Of a stretch of DNA of 64,000 nucleotides, positions 27,386 to 36,732 are shown piece by piece. The position numbers and the translations under genes were made by a program. Position 1 is the stretch's first letter. Each line of letters begins with the position of its first letter. The notes under the pieces were generated by a model. That model was not told the DNA's origin, made no database searches, and worked only from the letters and a program-made list of their open reading frames with translations. This DNA comes from Sulfurovum sp. TSL6 (GTDB lineage: Bacteria; Campylobacterota; Campylobacteria; Campylobacterales; Sulfurovaceae). Location: positions 620,001 through 684,000 of the forward strand of contig NZ_BPFJ01000002.1 of NCBI RefSeq assembly GCF_019972115.1, read 5' to 3'.

Positions 27386-30300
27386 ATGAAAAGTTTTAAT
27401 ACCTATTACATCAATAAACGACAATTAGAATCGTTTATCCACGATAAAAAGATTTACAACTCTTCTTCTCTTTTAATCCAGGTATATTCTGCCATTGTCG
27501 ATAAAACATTTATATCTACGCTATTATCAGAACTCATAATGCTCTTGCCTAATGCAGTCATTATAGGGAGTACGACTGATGGAGAGATCATGGATGGAAA
27601 AGTCTCTTCAGGAAAAGTCGTTCTTAATTTTAGTCAGTTTGAAAACACTACACTTAGAGCAGCCTCTGCAGAACATAAGGTCAACGGCTATTATAGTGGA
27701 CAATATTTGGCAAAAGAGTTGATCACAGATGATACGAAGCTGCTCATTGCTTTTACAGATGGCTTGCATACCAATGGAGAAGAGTTTCTCCATGGTATCG
27801 CTTCTATAGATGATAACGTGATCGTTGCGGGAGGTCATGCTGGAGACAATAGTCACTTTGCAAAGACCTATGTCTTCAGCAAAGAACATATCTTTTCAAA
27901 AGGTGCTGTGGGGGCTACGCTGAACAGCAAACACTTACATGTACATACAGACTATAGTTTTAACTGGCATCCTATCGGTAATGAACTGACGATTACGAAA
28001 GCGGAAGGTAATCGCGTATATACCATCGATGGAAAAAGCGCTGTAGATACCTATGCCTATTATCTAGGAGAAGATATCGCCAAAGGTCTTCCTAGCATCG
28101 GGGTTGAATTTCCTTTGATCGTCAATCGTAACGGTTCAACGATGTCACGAGCATGTATAGCGAAAGAGGATGACGGGTCATTGATCGTTGGAGGTAACTT
28201 ATATACAGGAGAAAAAGTACGGATAGGCTATGGAAACGCCAAAGAGATCTTACGCAAGTCGCAAACCATTTTTAACACTACTTCTCGAAAACCTTCTGAA
28301 GCCATTTTTATCTACTCCTGTATGACACGTAGACACTTTATGGGTGACGAGGTCGAGTCTGAAGTTTTACCGCTTCAACAGATCTCTCCCGTATCTGGTT
28401 TTTTTACCTATGGAGAGTTTTTTAGCACCAATCAAAAAAACCTATTGAATCAGACCATGACCTTGGTTTCGTTAAGCGAGAGTGATCAAATAAACAAACC
28501 CACTCTGGATAGTCACCCACAACAGGCTGATATCAATACGACTTCCATAGAGGCATTGATCCATCTGATCAATATCACCAGTGAAGAAGCACAAGAGCAG
28601 AACAAAGCACTCCAGGAGAGCAATAAAATAAATCAAGAACTTAAAGAGCGTATGGAGTTGGCTCTCATGGGAAGCAATGATGGTATCTGGGATTGGAATA
28701 TTCTTGAGAATACTGTCTATTTTTCCCCTCGTTGGAAAGAGATCATTGGCTATACCGACAAAGAACTTCCCAATAAAGTGTCAAGCTGGAGTGACCGTAT
28801 TCACCCTGATGATTTTGATAAAACCTGGGCAGATGTCTATAAAAATGTCAATGGTGAAACAGAATATTATGAAAATATTCATAGACTGAAACATAAAGAT
28901 GGACATTGGGTATGGATCCATGACAGAGGGAAAGTTCAGTTTGATGCGCAAGGTAAAGCTGTTCGTATGATAGGTACCCATACAGACATTACAGAACAAA
29001 AAGAAAATGAACTGCAATTATTGCATCAGGCACAGATGATCCAACAAACACATGAAGCTGTCAACACAACAGACCTACAGGGCTATATAAGCGGATGGAA
29101 CAAAGGATCAGAACTGCTCTTTGGGTACAAAGCAGAGGAAGTGATAGGCAAACATATATCTTTATTGTTCCCCCATGAGACCTATGAAACATTTGTCAAA
29201 AATATGCCTGAACTGATGCAAAAGGAAGAGTACCGTACTACTTTAACGCTTATTAAAAAATTTAACGTGAAAGTTCTCATAGACCTCTCACTTTCCCTTC
29301 TTAAGGATAAAAACGGTTCCAATATGGGTATTGTAGGATACCTGCGAGATATCACCGAGCGTAAAAGAACCGAAGAAGCATTACAGTATCAAGCACATCA
29401 TGATGCCCTGACAGGTCTTCCAAATCGAGCACTTTTTATGGAGCGTCTCAAGCAAGGGATCCAAAAAGCACAACGCCACAAAACAGGATTGGCAGTCTTT
29501 TTTATTGATCTTGACAAATTTAAACATATTAATGATTCACTGGGACATGGAGTAGGAGACAAAGTTTTAAGAATCATTGCAAAACGTCTTCAAGATATCA
29601 TTCGAAGAGAAGATACTTTGGCTCGTTTAAGTGGTGATGAATTTACCATTATTATGGAGGATTTAAACCATCCCGAAGATGCATCCATATTGGGAGAGAA
29701 AATTCTCAGAACATTGGCAAAGGCTATTGTGATGAATGAGCAGGAACTGTATGTTTCGGGAAGTATCGGTATCAGTTTTTATCCGCAAGATGCCAAAGAT
29801 GCCCAATCTCTTCTGAAGTATGCCGATACTGCCATGTATAGAGCAAAAGAAGAAGGTCGCAACAATTACCAGTTCTATGCACCGGAGATGACCGAAATCG
29901 CCTTAAAACGCATACTGATGCAAACGAGTCTGCGGCAGGCCATCGATAATGAAGAGTTTATTATTTATTATCAACCTCAAATGAAGACATCCACGAATAC
30001 ATTGATAGGGATGGAAGTCCTCATACGATGGGAACATCCGATTATAGGGTTGATCATGCCTGATGAGTTTATACCTCTGGCTGAAGAGAACGGTATGATA
30101 ATTGAAATCGATCAGTGGGTCATGAAAACTGCCATGATGCAGATCTCTCAATGGTACAAAGAGGGATTAAATCCGGGGGTACTTGGCCTAAATATTTCTA
30201 TCAAGCAGTTAGATAAAATAAATTTTCTCCAGCAGATTGAAGCGTCCCTTCGAGACAATGATTTTGATCCAACATGGTTAGAATTGGAGATCACTGAAAG

Positions 30301-30679
30301 CCAGATGATGAAAAGACCTGAAGAGGTCATTACAAAACTCCATCAAATCAATGCTTTGGGTATAGGGATTTCTATTGATGATTTTGGCACAGGATACTCC
30401 TCTTTGTCTCTATTGAAACGTTTACCGATCAACAGGCTCAAAATTGACCGTTCCTTTGTCAAAGATATCCCTGAAGATGAAGAAGATGTCGCTATTGTTG
30501 AAGCCATTATTGCACTTTCAAAAAGTCTTAAACTTGATCTTATCGCTGAAGGGGTAGAAACTTCTGAGCAGAGAGACTTCCTTGTTGATCATGGTTGTAT
30601 CAATATCCAAGGCCACTACTGCAGTCATCCTTTACCAAAAGAAGAGATGCATGAAATACTTGTAAATCATAAAGCATGA
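27386..30679 (+). CDS. FIST-PAS-PAS-GGDEF-EAL signalling protein
   Basis: The protein has 1097 residues. The domains in order are a FIST N-plus-C sensory module (about 20-375, with GSTTDGEIMDG and AGGHAGDN), a helical linker (about 385-425), a PAS/PAC of the PAS_3 type (about 425-540, ending GTHTDITEQK), a second PAS (about 545-660, ending GYLRDITERK), a GGDEF domain with SGDEF at 749-753, and an EAL domain whose signature reads EVL (877-879) with later DDFGTGYSSL and EGVET intact. There are no membrane helices, so it is cytosolic. FIST domains are thought to bind small ligands such as amino acids. It should make or degrade cyclic di-GMP in response to two or more cues; which activity dominates is not decidable here. 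Confidence 0.92.
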   Translation: MKSFNTYYINKRQLESFIHDKKIYNSSSLLIQVYSAIVDKTFISTLLSELIMLLPNAVIIGSTTDGEIMDGKVSSGKVVLNFSQFENTTLRAASAEHKVNGYYSGQYLAKELITDDTKLLIAFTDGLHTNGEEFLHGIASIDDNVIVAGGHAGDNSHFAKTYVFSKEHIFSKGAVGATLNSKHLHVHTDYSFNWHPIGNELTITKAEGNRVYTIDGKSAVDTYAYYLGEDIAKGLPSIGVEFPLIVNRNGSTMSRACIAKEDDGSLIVGGNLYTGEKVRIGYGNAKEILRKSQTIFNTTSRKPSEAIFIYSCMTRRHFMGDEVESEVLPLQQISPVSGFFTYGEFFSTNQKNLLNQTMTLVSLSESDQINKPTLDSHPQQADINTTSIEALIHLINITSEEAQEQNKALQESNKINQELKERMELALMGSNDGIWDWNILENTVYFSPRWKEIIGYTDKELPNKVSSWSDRIHPDDFDKTWADVYKNVNGETEYYENIHRLKHKDGHWVWIHDRGKVQFDAQGKAVRMIGTHTDITEQKENELQLLHQAQMIQQTHEAVNTTDLQGYISGWNKGSELLFGYKAEEVIGKHISLLFPHETYETFVKNMPELMQKEEYRTTLTLIKKFNVKVLIDLSLSLLKDKNGSNMGIVGYLRDITERKRTEEALQYQAHHDALTGLPNRALFMERLKQGIQKAQRHKTGLAVFFIDLDKFKHINDSLGHGVGDKVLRIIAKRLQDIIRREDTLARLSGDEFTIIMEDLNHPEDASILGEKILRTLAKAIVMNEQELYVSGSIGISFYPQDAKDAQSLLKYADTAMYRAKEEGRNNYQFYAPEMTEIALKRILMQTSLRQAIDNEEFIIYYQPQMKTSTNTLIGMEVLIRWEHPIIGLIMPDEFIPLAEENGMIIEIDQWVMKTAMMQISQWYKEGLNPGVLGLNISIKQLDKINFLQQIEASLRDNDFDPTWLELEITESQMMKRPEEVITKLHQINALGIGISIDDFGTGYSSLSLLKRLPINRLKIDRSFVKDIPEDEEDVAIVEAIIALSKSLKLDLIAEGVETSEQRDFLVDHGCINIQGHYCSHPLPKEEMHEILVNHKA

Positions 30680-30791
30680 TTTCCTTCTCTTCAGAGGATC
30701 TCTTTCTCATAAAGAATACTCTCTGGTTAAAAAGCAAAAAAAGGCAATTTATAGTATACTCATAGCACTATATTATATATCAAGGGTTTCC

Positions 30792-31241
30792 ATGAAAAAA
30801 CTATCTCTATTTCTTACTATCTTTGCACTTATTTTCTTAAATGCCTGTCAGGGACCTAGTCTTTCAGGGAAAAAAGTACAAAAAGAATACTATACGGGTG
30901 GACAGATACGCTCTGAATTTATTATGGATGATAACACGGGCCAAAATGGTACTCGTAAAGAGTATGGATATGATGGACATGTACTTGCCGTTACACCTAT
31001 ACGGAATGGTGTACCCCATGGTGTTGCCATAGGGTATGATACAAGAGGTCGTGTACTTTCAAAAGTAAATTATATCAATGGGAAAAAAGATGGTTTATAT
31101 GAAGCATACTATCCAAACGGTGATGTGATGGTATCTTATACATATAAGAACGGTGTAAAAGAGGGGCCGGCACAAACATACAATAAAGATGGGTCTATTC
31201 ATAGAAGAGTGATATACAGTCAAGATAGAATTGTTAACTAA
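30792..31241 (+). CDS. MORN-repeat (YwqK-like) lipoprotein
   Basis: The protein has 149 residues with a lipoprotein signal peptide (lipobox LNAC, Cys about 19). The mature part carries YwqK/MORN_2-type repeats of about 23 residues (YYTGGQIRSEF, GVPHGVAIGYDTRGRV, GKKDGLYEAYYPNGDVMVSY). Such proteins are often labelled antitoxins in databases without evidence. No toxin partner is adjacent, so an envelope role is more likely. A TATACT -10 lies about 30 bases upstream. Confidence 0.8.
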   Translation: MKKLSLFLTIFALIFLNACQGPSLSGKKVQKEYYTGGQIRSEFIMDDNTGQNGTRKEYGYDGHVLAVTPIRNGVPHGVAIGYDTRGRVLSKVNYINGKKDGLYEAYYPNGDVMVSYTYKNGVKEGPAQTYNKDGSIHRRVIYSQDRIVN

Positions 31242-31250
31242 TCCTACGAT

Positions 31251-31922
31251 ATGAGTCTTTTACCACAATATACACATATCATTAACCCTAAACTCAAACA
31301 TATTTATCTTAGCTTTGATGACGAGGGGAACCTCGTCATCAAATCTCCTAAAGTCACACAACAAAAAATAGAAAAGCTCTTACTCAAAAAGTCTTCCTGG
31401 ATCAACAATGCCAGAGAAAAGATACAACAAAAGAAAGGGAAATCTTTAGACTTTTCCAAGGACTTGGAGTTGTATTTCATGGGGAGGGTCTATCCTCTGA
31501 CATTGGTACAGCATAGTAAAAAAAGAACACATCTTGAGTTTGATGGGGAAGCATTTATCCTCTTCTACCATACCTATGATGAAAGACTTTTTCAAACACA
31601 CTTCGATAGATTCTATAAAACAGAATCACAGAAGCATATTCCTTCTCAGGTAGCATTCTGGGCAGAGAAAATGGGTCTTTCCCCCACAAACGTACGATTT
31701 CGAAAAACCAAACGGCAATGGGGAAGCTGCAGCGGGAAAAACGTTTTAAGTTTTAACACAATGATGATGAAACTTCCACAAGATGTGATAGAATATATCA
31801 TCATTCATGAACTGGCACATATCAGGCACAAACATCATCAAAAAGATTTTTGGCAACTGGTTGAACACTATTTACCTGACTACAGAAAACAGGTCGCCGA
31901 ACTCAAAAATTATACGACGTAA
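31251..31922 (+). CDS. YgjP/SprT-like zinc metallopeptidase (DUF45, M48-related)
   Basis: The protein has 223 residues. The zinc motif HELAH (in IIHELAHIRHKHH, about 184-196) is followed by HxxxFW and a downstream HYLPDYR helix. The preceding RKTKRQWGSCSGKNVLSFN is typical of the YgjP family. No signal peptide is seen, so it is cytosolic. The substrate is unknown. The stop codon is part of the ribosome-binding site of the next small gene. Confidence 0.88.
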   Translation: MSLLPQYTHIINPKLKHIYLSFDDEGNLVIKSPKVTQQKIEKLLLKKSSWINNAREKIQQKKGKSLDFSKDLELYFMGRVYPLTLVQHSKKRTHLEFDGEAFILFYHTYDERLFQTHFDRFYKTESQKHIPSQVAFWAEKMGLSPTNVRFRKTKRQWGSCSGKNVLSFNTMMMKLPQDVIEYIIIHELAHIRHKHHQKDFWQLVEHYLPDYRKQVAELKNYTT

Positions 31923-31959
31923 GGAGTCTATTATCGATTCATTTTACCTTCTCGCTTTT

Positions 31960-32208
31960 ATGCTTATCATCCTTTTGGGATCCGTATTTGTGTATATCTT
32001 CTATCTTAAAGAAAAAAAAGAACAGCTCGATGCCATCAAACGGGGTTTTTGTCCTCAATGTCATCAAAAAAGCATTGAGCTTACAGACCAAAGATCAGGT
32101 GGGTGTTCTGGGCCAAAACTACTCTCCTTTGAGTGTTTGGAGTGTGGATATACCAACAGCTTCGCCGTAGAGAACAGTGATAGTTGCGGGACGGGTGGCT
32201 GTCGTTGA
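31960..32208 (+). CDS. Small membrane-anchored zinc-ribbon-like protein
   Basis: From the ATG at 31960 the product has 82 residues: a membrane helix (MLIILLGSVFVYIFY), then CPQCH, CSG, CLECG and a Cys-ended tail (SCGTGGCR). The ATG has no ribosome-binding site. The only good one is AAGGAG at 31921-31926, whose normal partner would be a non-standard ATT (31930) or ATC (31933) codon in the same frame; that would complete the membrane helix (FYLLAFMLIILLG). Seven cysteines suggest metal binding. The function is unknown. Confidence 0.65.
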   Translation: MLIILLGSVFVYIFYLKEKKEQLDAIKRGFCPQCHQKSIELTDQRSGGCSGPKLLSFECLECGYTNSFAVENSDSCGTGGCR

Positions 32209-32219
32209 TCTTCACGTAC

Positions 32220-32248
32220 TTGACACCTAAGTCTTTTCATGTTATAAC
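32220..32248 (+). promoter_or_regulatory. Promoter of the truncated haemoglobin gene
   Basis: TTGACA (32220-32225), a 17-base spacer and TATAAC (32243-32248) precede the ATG at 32291 by about 42 bases. A perfect -35 is unusual in this window. Confidence 0.65.
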
Positions 32249-32290
32249 ACCCTACAAAAACAGTCATTTGACATATCACAAAGGCATTTT

Positions 32291-32758
32291 ATGAATTTTA
32301 GCAACTCCTCTTTAGATTTCTCTATACTCCCCTACCAGGAAGGTGTGAATCCTCCCGTCACCAAACCTAATCCAGAATTCTTAACAGATATAGGTGAAGA
32401 AGGTATGCGAGACTTACTCGATAGATTTTATATGGGGCTCTTTGAAAGTCCGATCAAAGAGATCTTTCCAAAAGACAGAGAAGAGATGAAAAAAGCCGCA
32501 CAACACTCGGCAGACTTTTTCATACAGATCTGTGGAGGCCCTACTTACTTCAACCAAAACCGTGGTGCACCACAGATGAGAGGAAGACATGCTCCTTTTC
32601 CTATCTCGCCTAATGCGAGACTGCATTGGCTAGTCACTTTTGAAGCAGCGCTTCAACCTATCATAGAACAAAAATTAAGTTCAGAAGAAAATATACAAAG
32701 TTTTTGGAACTACATTAATGTCTTTTCACTATGGATGATCAATAAACAAGACTCATGA
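32291..32758 (+). CDS. Truncated haemoglobin-like globin
   Basis: The protein has 155 residues. A helical globin core starts at about 28 (GEEGMRDLLDRFYMGLFESP), followed by AAQHSADFFIQICGGP and the conserved proximal-helix segment MRGRHAPFPISPNARLHW, whose His is the likely haem ligand. This is the group II/III-like truncated haemoglobin pattern. It probably binds oxygen or nitric oxide in the cytoplasm. It has its own strong promoter. Confidence 0.87.
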   Translation: MNFSNSSLDFSILPYQEGVNPPVTKPNPEFLTDIGEEGMRDLLDRFYMGLFESPIKEIFPKDREEMKKAAQHSADFFIQICGGPTYFNQNRGAPQMRGRHAPFPISPNARLHWLVTFEAALQPIIEQKLSSEENIQSFWNYINVFSLWMINKQDS

Positions 32759-32803
32759 TATGCCTCTTCTCTATCAGGGATATTCATTAGCCTAGCAAGT
32801 CGA

Positions 32804-33733
32804 TTAAAATCTTTTTACACGTCTGTGACAGTAAGGTTTTGTTCCTTTACGCGCATAGTAATCCTGATGATATACCTCAGCACTGTAAAAAGGTGCTTTA
32901 GGTAGTACCTTTGTGGCTATCTTTAGCCCTTTCTTTTCCAAAATATCGATCAATCTCTCGATCGTTTTACGTTCTTCTGTGTTACTGACAAAGATAGCAG
33001 AAAGATATTGACTTCCTATATCCGGTCCCTGTCCATCTGCCTGTGTAGGATCATGGATCTCAAAAAAAGTTTTTGCCAGTGTTTCATAAGAGACTTTAGA
33101 GGGGTCATATACCACTTCAACTGTTTCTAAATGTCCGGTATCTTTACGTACAACATCGTAGTAGCCCGGATTTTTCACATGACCACCCATGAAACCGGAG
33201 GTCACTTCTTTTACCCCTTCGATCATTTCAAGATAATACTCTACACCCCAAAAACATCCGCCTGCAAAATAGGCTTTTTTTAATGCAGAAGTCTGTGCTT
33301 TATTTTTTTGAAAATTGAGAGAAATGGAGTTGATACAATGACGTACATTTTTTTCAGTCAACCCCTCGCCTTTAAATACATGTCCCATATGTGCCCCACA
33401 GTTGGCACACACGATCTCTGTACGTCTACCGTCTGCATCGGGAACTTCTTTGATGGCTCCAGGAATAGCATCATCAAAACTTGGCCATCCGCAGTGGGAA
33501 TCAAATTTATCACTAGAGCTATAGAGTGGCGCACCACATACTTTGCAGATATAGGTCCCGTCCTCTTTGGTATCTACATATTGACCTGAAAAAGCACGTT
33601 CAGTCCCCTTATCGATAAGTACATGCTTTTCAAATGGGGTGAGCTTGTCTATTTTGCTTTTCCAAGGCTTGAAATCTTGTGCTACCGCAAAAGTAATACC
33701 CATTGTCAGTAAGACTAAGATCATGTTTTTCAT
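32804..33733 (-). CDS. msrBA: Periplasmic MsrB-MsrA methionine sulfoxide reductase fusion
   Basis: The protein has 309 residues with a signal peptide (MILVLLTMGITFAVAQ). The MsrB domain comes first (about 20-145), with zinc pairs CKVC and CANC and active Cys in RHCINSISLNF. MsrA follows (about 155-305), with catalytic GCFWG, GYYDVVRKDTGHLETVEV and a C-terminal YHQDYYARKG. It reduces both sulfoxide epimers in exported proteins. The B-then-A order is the reverse of the more common A-then-B (PilB) fusion. Confidence 0.95.
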   Translation of the reverse strand: MKNMILVLLTMGITFAVAQDFKPWKSKIDKLTPFEKHVLIDKGTERAFSGQYVDTKEDGTYICKVCGAPLYSSSDKFDSHCGWPSFDDAIPGAIKEVPDADGRRTEIVCANCGAHMGHVFKGEGLTEKNVRHCINSISLNFQKNKAQTSALKKAYFAGGCFWGVEYYLEMIEGVKEVTSGFMGGHVKNPGYYDVVRKDTGHLETVEVVYDPSKVSYETLAKTFFEIHDPTQADGQGPDIGSQYLSAIFVSNTEERKTIERLIDILEKKGLKIATKVLPKAPFYSAEVYHQDYYARKGTKPYCHRRVKRF

Positions 33734-33791
33734 TGTGCTACCTTTGATAGTTTTCAGAAACTATACTTGGCCAATGTGTAATTTTAATGTA

Positions 33792-34175
33792 CTAATCTCT
33801 TTCAATAGCATATTTTCCAGACCCCAAAAGGACAATAGCCAAAGCACTGAATAGATAAAACATCGGTAGTTCCACAGCCCAGGTACCTTGTGACCCTAAA
33901 CTCAGTAATGATCCAAGCTTCGTTAAGTAGATCGCGACTGCCATATTGAAAACGATCACACCTGCCCACACTCTACTTTTCCAGCCAATGATCAAAAAGA
34001 TCGGGGCAAGTATTTCTCCCACATAGACTCCATAAGCCAACACTTCAGGTACGCCTTGAGAGTGTAGTAGCCCCTTAATAGATGTGATGCCATGCAACGC
34101 TTTATCGATGCCGTGAAAAAGCATCATACCTCCGACCATTAAACGTAATACTAATTTTCCGATATTCTCTGACAT
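33792..34175 (-). CDS. DoxX-family membrane protein
   Basis: The protein has 127 residues and four membrane helices (about 8-28, 45-66, 72-92 and 100-120). The DoxX pattern includes LRLMVGGMMLFHGIDK and YGVYVGEILAPIFLIIGW. DoxX proteins are small quinone-linked or redox-linked membrane proteins with poorly defined roles. It is not the same gene as the DoxX at 41155, which is longer and sits in a peptide cluster. Confidence 0.85.
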   Translation of the reverse strand: MSENIGKLVLRLMVGGMMLFHGIDKALHGITSIKGLLHSQGVPEVLAYGVYVGEILAPIFLIIGWKSRVWAGVIVFNMAVAIYLTKLGSLLSLGSQGTWAVELPMFYLFSALAIVLLGSGKYAIERD

Positions 34176-34355
34176 ATGAAGATCCTTGTGTATAAAAAGT
34201 ATATGATTATAGCAAGTATTTTGAAAAATTATTGATTTTAATAGAGTGAATAATGGTAATCAGTGAGTAAATATGATAAGAATTTACTATATAAAAAAAG
34301 GAATATTCCTCAAAATACTTTGTACTGATATTGAGTAGTGATTATAAAAAATGGA

Positions 34356-34443
34356 TGGCCGGGAGAGGGGGATTCGAACCCCCGGAGGTGTGACCCTCAC
34401 CGGTTTTCAAGACCGGCACATTCGACCACTCTGACATCTCCCG
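34356..34443 (-). tRNA. tRNA-Ser (TGA)
   Basis: Class II, 88 bases. The acceptor CGGGAGA pairs with TCTCCCG, the anticodon loop is CTTGAAA (anticodon TGA), a long variable arm is present, the T loop is TTCGAAT and CCA is encoded. It is last in an array of four on the minus strand. Confidence 0.95.
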
Positions 34444-34497
34444 ACAATTTGAAGAATAGAATATTATCCAAAGATAAATAAATTCTAGTTGATATGA

Positions 34498-34571
34498 TGG
34501 AGGAGCCACCCGGATTTGAACCGGGGATAGCAGCTTTGCAGGCTGCGGCCTTACCGCTTGGCGATGGCTCC
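34498..34571 (-). tRNA. tRNA-Cys (GCA)
   Basis: 74 bases. The acceptor GGAGCCA pairs with TGGCTCC, the anticodon stem GCAGC/GCTGC encloses CTGCAAA (anticodon GCA), the T loop is TTCAAAT and CCA is encoded. It is the third in the array. Confidence 0.95.
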
Positions 34572-34588
34572 ACACTAATATATATAAG

Positions 34589-34675
34589 TGGTACCCGGAG
34601 CCGGACTTGAACCGGCACGGTCACAATGACCGGGGGATTTTAAGTCCCCTGTGTCTACCATTCCACCACCCGGGC
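34589..34675 (-). tRNA. tRNA-Leu (TAA)
   Basis: Class II, 87 bases. The acceptor GCCCGGG pairs with TCCGGGT, the anticodon stem GGGGA/TCCCC encloses CTTAAAA (anticodon TAA), a long variable arm with GGTCATTGTGACC is present and CCA is encoded. It is the second in the array. Confidence 0.95.
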
Positions 34676-34714
34676 ATTATTGGTACCATTCATATATTGA
34701 AATATTCATTTTTA

Positions 34715-34789
34715 TGGAGCGGGCGAACGGGTTCGAACCGTCGACCCCAACCTTGGCAAGGTTATGCTCTACCGCTGAGCTACGCCCGC
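34715..34789 (-). tRNA. tRNA-Gly (GCC)
   Basis: 75 bases. The acceptor GCGGGCG pairs with CGCCCGC, the anticodon stem AACCT/AGGTT encloses TGCCA with anticodon GCC, the T loop is TTCGAAC and CCA is encoded. It is first in the array, directly behind the promoter. Confidence 0.95.
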
Positions 34790-34832
34790 AAATCCATACC
34801 ACTTCTAAGCATTAACTTAAAATTGGAGTGCG

Positions 34833-34861
34833 ATTATAGCCAAAAAAGTTTTTAATGTAAA
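34833..34861 (-). promoter_or_regulatory. Promoter of the Gly-Leu-Cys-Ser tRNA array
   Basis: On the minus strand TTTACA (34861-34856), 17 bases, TATAAT (34838-34833). The -10 lies about 44 bases before the first tRNA. Confidence 0.75.
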
Positions 34862-34924
34862 GAGAAAAACATTACATATACGATAAAAAGTCTATTTGCC
34901 CTCTTTTTTTTGAGAATCATCTGC

Positions 34925-34930
34925 TATAAT
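34925..34930 (+). promoter_or_regulatory. -10 box of ilvD
   Basis: The hexamer TATAAT in CTGCTATAATCC lies 30 bases before the ilvD ATG. No good -35 is seen. It is back to back with the tRNA promoter on the other strand. Confidence 0.6.
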
Positions 34931-34959
34931 CCATTAAAATACATATAAAAGGCTTTCTC

Positions 34960-36648
34960 ATGAGAAGTGATGAAATAAAAGAGGGGTTTAGTAGAGCTCC
35001 ACATAGAAGTCTACTGCGTGCAACCGGTGTAAAAGATGAAGATTTTGAAAAACCGTTCATCGGTGTAGCGAATTCATTTATAGAGATCATCCCTGGGCAC
35101 TTTTTCCTTAATAAAGTAGCAGAAGTGATCAAAGAAGAGATACGTGCCAATGGTTGTGTACCTTTTGAGTTTAATACAATCGGTGTAGATGACGGTATAG
35201 CTATGGGACATGATGGTATGCTTTACTCTCTCCCGAGCCGTGAGATCATCGCCAACTCTGTAGAGACCGTTATGAATGCACATAAACTTGATGCGATGAT
35301 CGCTATACCTAACTGTGACAAGATCGTTCCAGGGATGATCATGGGTGCTTTACGTGTTGATGTGCCTACAGTATTTGTTTCTGGCGGTCCTATGGAAAAA
35401 GGATACACGAAAGATGGTACGCCTATTGACCTTGCAACGGCATTTGAAGCAGTGGGAAAACATGAAACAGGCGAGATCACAGATGAAGAGCTTCATGATA
35501 TCGAGTGTAATGCTTGTCCAAGTGGCGGGTCTTGTTCAGGAATGTTTACTGCAAACTCTATGAATACGCTGATGGAAGCCATGGGTATCGCGCTTCCAGG
35601 TAACGGAACCATACTTGCGCTTACACCTGAGAGAACAGAGCTTTACAGAAAAGCAGCAAGACGTATCTGTGAGATAGCAAAATTGGAACAAAGCGAACGT
35701 GAAAAATATCGTATGAAAAATATTTTAAATGAAAATGCCGTACGTAATGCTTTTGCTGTAGATATGGCTATGGGTGGAAGTTCAAATACAGTACTCCATA
35801 TGCTGGCTATCGCAAAAGAAGCTGAGATAGATTTCAACCTTGAAGATATCAATGCTATCTCTAAGCGTGTTTCTCACATTGCGAAGATCTCTCCATCACT
35901 CTCGACGGTACACATGGAAGACATTAACAAAGCAGGTGGGGTCAATGCCGTCATGCATGAAATGATGAAACGTGGTGATAATATCCTCATAGACAATCTA
36001 TCCATTACCGGAGAAACACTGTATGAAAAAGTGAAAGATGCAGAGATATTGGATACAAATATTATCCACACGATTGACAATCCATATTCTGAAGTGGGTG
36101 GACTTGCTATCCTTTACGGTAACCTTGCAGAACAGGGTGCTGTGATCAAAACAGCCGGTATCACCGGAGACAGAGTCTTTACTGGTACGGCAGTGTGCTT
36201 CAACTCGCAGGATGAAGCCATTGAAGGTATTCTCGGTGGTAAAGTAGAAGCCGGTAATGTTGTGGTTATTAGATATGAAGGTCCTCGTGGTGGACCTGGT
36301 ATGCAAGAGATGCTTAGTCCTACAAGCCTTATCATGGGTATGGGTCTAGGAGACAAGGTTGCATTGATCACGGATGGAAGATTTTCTGGTGCAACTAGAG
36401 GAGCGAGTATCGGACATGTTAGTCCTGAGGCTGCAGAAGGCGGGCTAATAGGCTTGCTTGAAGATGGAGATGAGATCTTTATTGATGTAGATAATTATAT
36501 CTTGGAAGCAAAGCTTACATTCGAAGAAATAGCGGAGAGAAGAGACAACTTCAAACCTTTAGTCAAGCCATTGAAAAGTAAATGGCTAAGACAATATAGA
36601 GCCTTGGTAACCAATGCCAGTTCCGGAGCTGTGTTAGAAGCTGAATAA
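34960..36648 (+). CDS. ilvD: Dihydroxy-acid dehydratase
   Basis: The protein has 562 residues and catalyses the third common step of valine, leucine and isoleucine synthesis, dehydration of 2,3-dihydroxy acids to 2-keto acids. The Fe-S ligands and signature are visible in [12 protein letters not shown] and [14 protein letters not shown], with [11 protein letters not shown] and [10 protein letters not shown] near the C-terminus. It is a single-gene unit with its own -10 and a following hairpin. Confidence 0.96.
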   Translation: MRSDEIKEGFSRAPHRSLLRATGVKDEDFEKPFIGVANSFIEIIPGHFFLNKVAEVIKEEIRANGCVPFEFNTIGVDDGIAMGHDGMLYSLPSREIIANSVETVMNAHKLDAMIAIPNCDKIVPGMIMGALRVDVPTVFVSGGPMEKGYTKDGTPIDLATAFEAVGKHETGEITDEELHDIECNACPSGGSCSGMFTANSMNTLMEAMGIALPGNGTILALTPERTELYRKAARRICEIAKLEQSEREKYRMKNILNENAVRNAFAVDMAMGGSSNTVLHMLAIAKEAEIDFNLEDINAISKRVSHIAKISPSLSTVHMEDINKAGGVNAVMHEMMKRGDNILIDNLSITGETLYEKVKDAEILDTNIIHTIDNPYSEVGGLAILYGNLAEQGAVIKTAGITGDRVFTGTAVCFNSQDEAIEGILGGKVEAGNVVVIRYEGPRGGPGMQEMLSPTSLIMGMGLGDKVALITDGRFSGATRGASIGHVSPEAAEGGLIGLLEDGDEIFIDVDNYILEAKLTFEEIAERRDNFKPLVKPLKSKWLRQYRALVTNASSGAVLEAE

Positions 36649-36667
36649 TACATCTATAAAGTTATAT

Positions 36668-36692
36668 CCTCTCAAAGCGTTGCCTTGAGAGG
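36668..36692 (+). terminator. Hairpin after ilvD
   Basis: CCTCTCAA and TTGAGAGG form an 8-bp perfect stem with a 9-base loop, 20 bases after the ilvD stop. There is no U-run. It could also act for the convergent small gene ending at 36733. Confidence 0.45.
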
Positions 36693-36732
36693 TCTCCTCG
36701 CTCCATAAACGCGAAGCATCCTATAAAATGAT

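Noticed and set aside
26997-27399. Frames on both strands across tRNA-Ser, including one ending in GFEPS
   Set aside because: GFEPS is the usual antisense reading of a tRNA T arm. The N-terminal part of the minus frame has no ribosome-binding site.
30792-31241. YwqK-type protein as an antitoxin of a toxin-antitoxin pair
   Set aside because: It is a lipoprotein with MORN-type repeats and no adjacent toxin; the database label is not evidence.
34342-34624. Minus-strand frames of 75-77 codons in the tRNA array
   Set aside because: They are read through tRNA-Ser, tRNA-Cys and tRNA-Leu sequences; typical spurious products of tRNA genes.
34356-34789. tRNA array as an integration hotspot
   Set aside because: All four tRNAs are intact, evenly spaced and share one promoter; no tRNA fragment or integrase is nearby.
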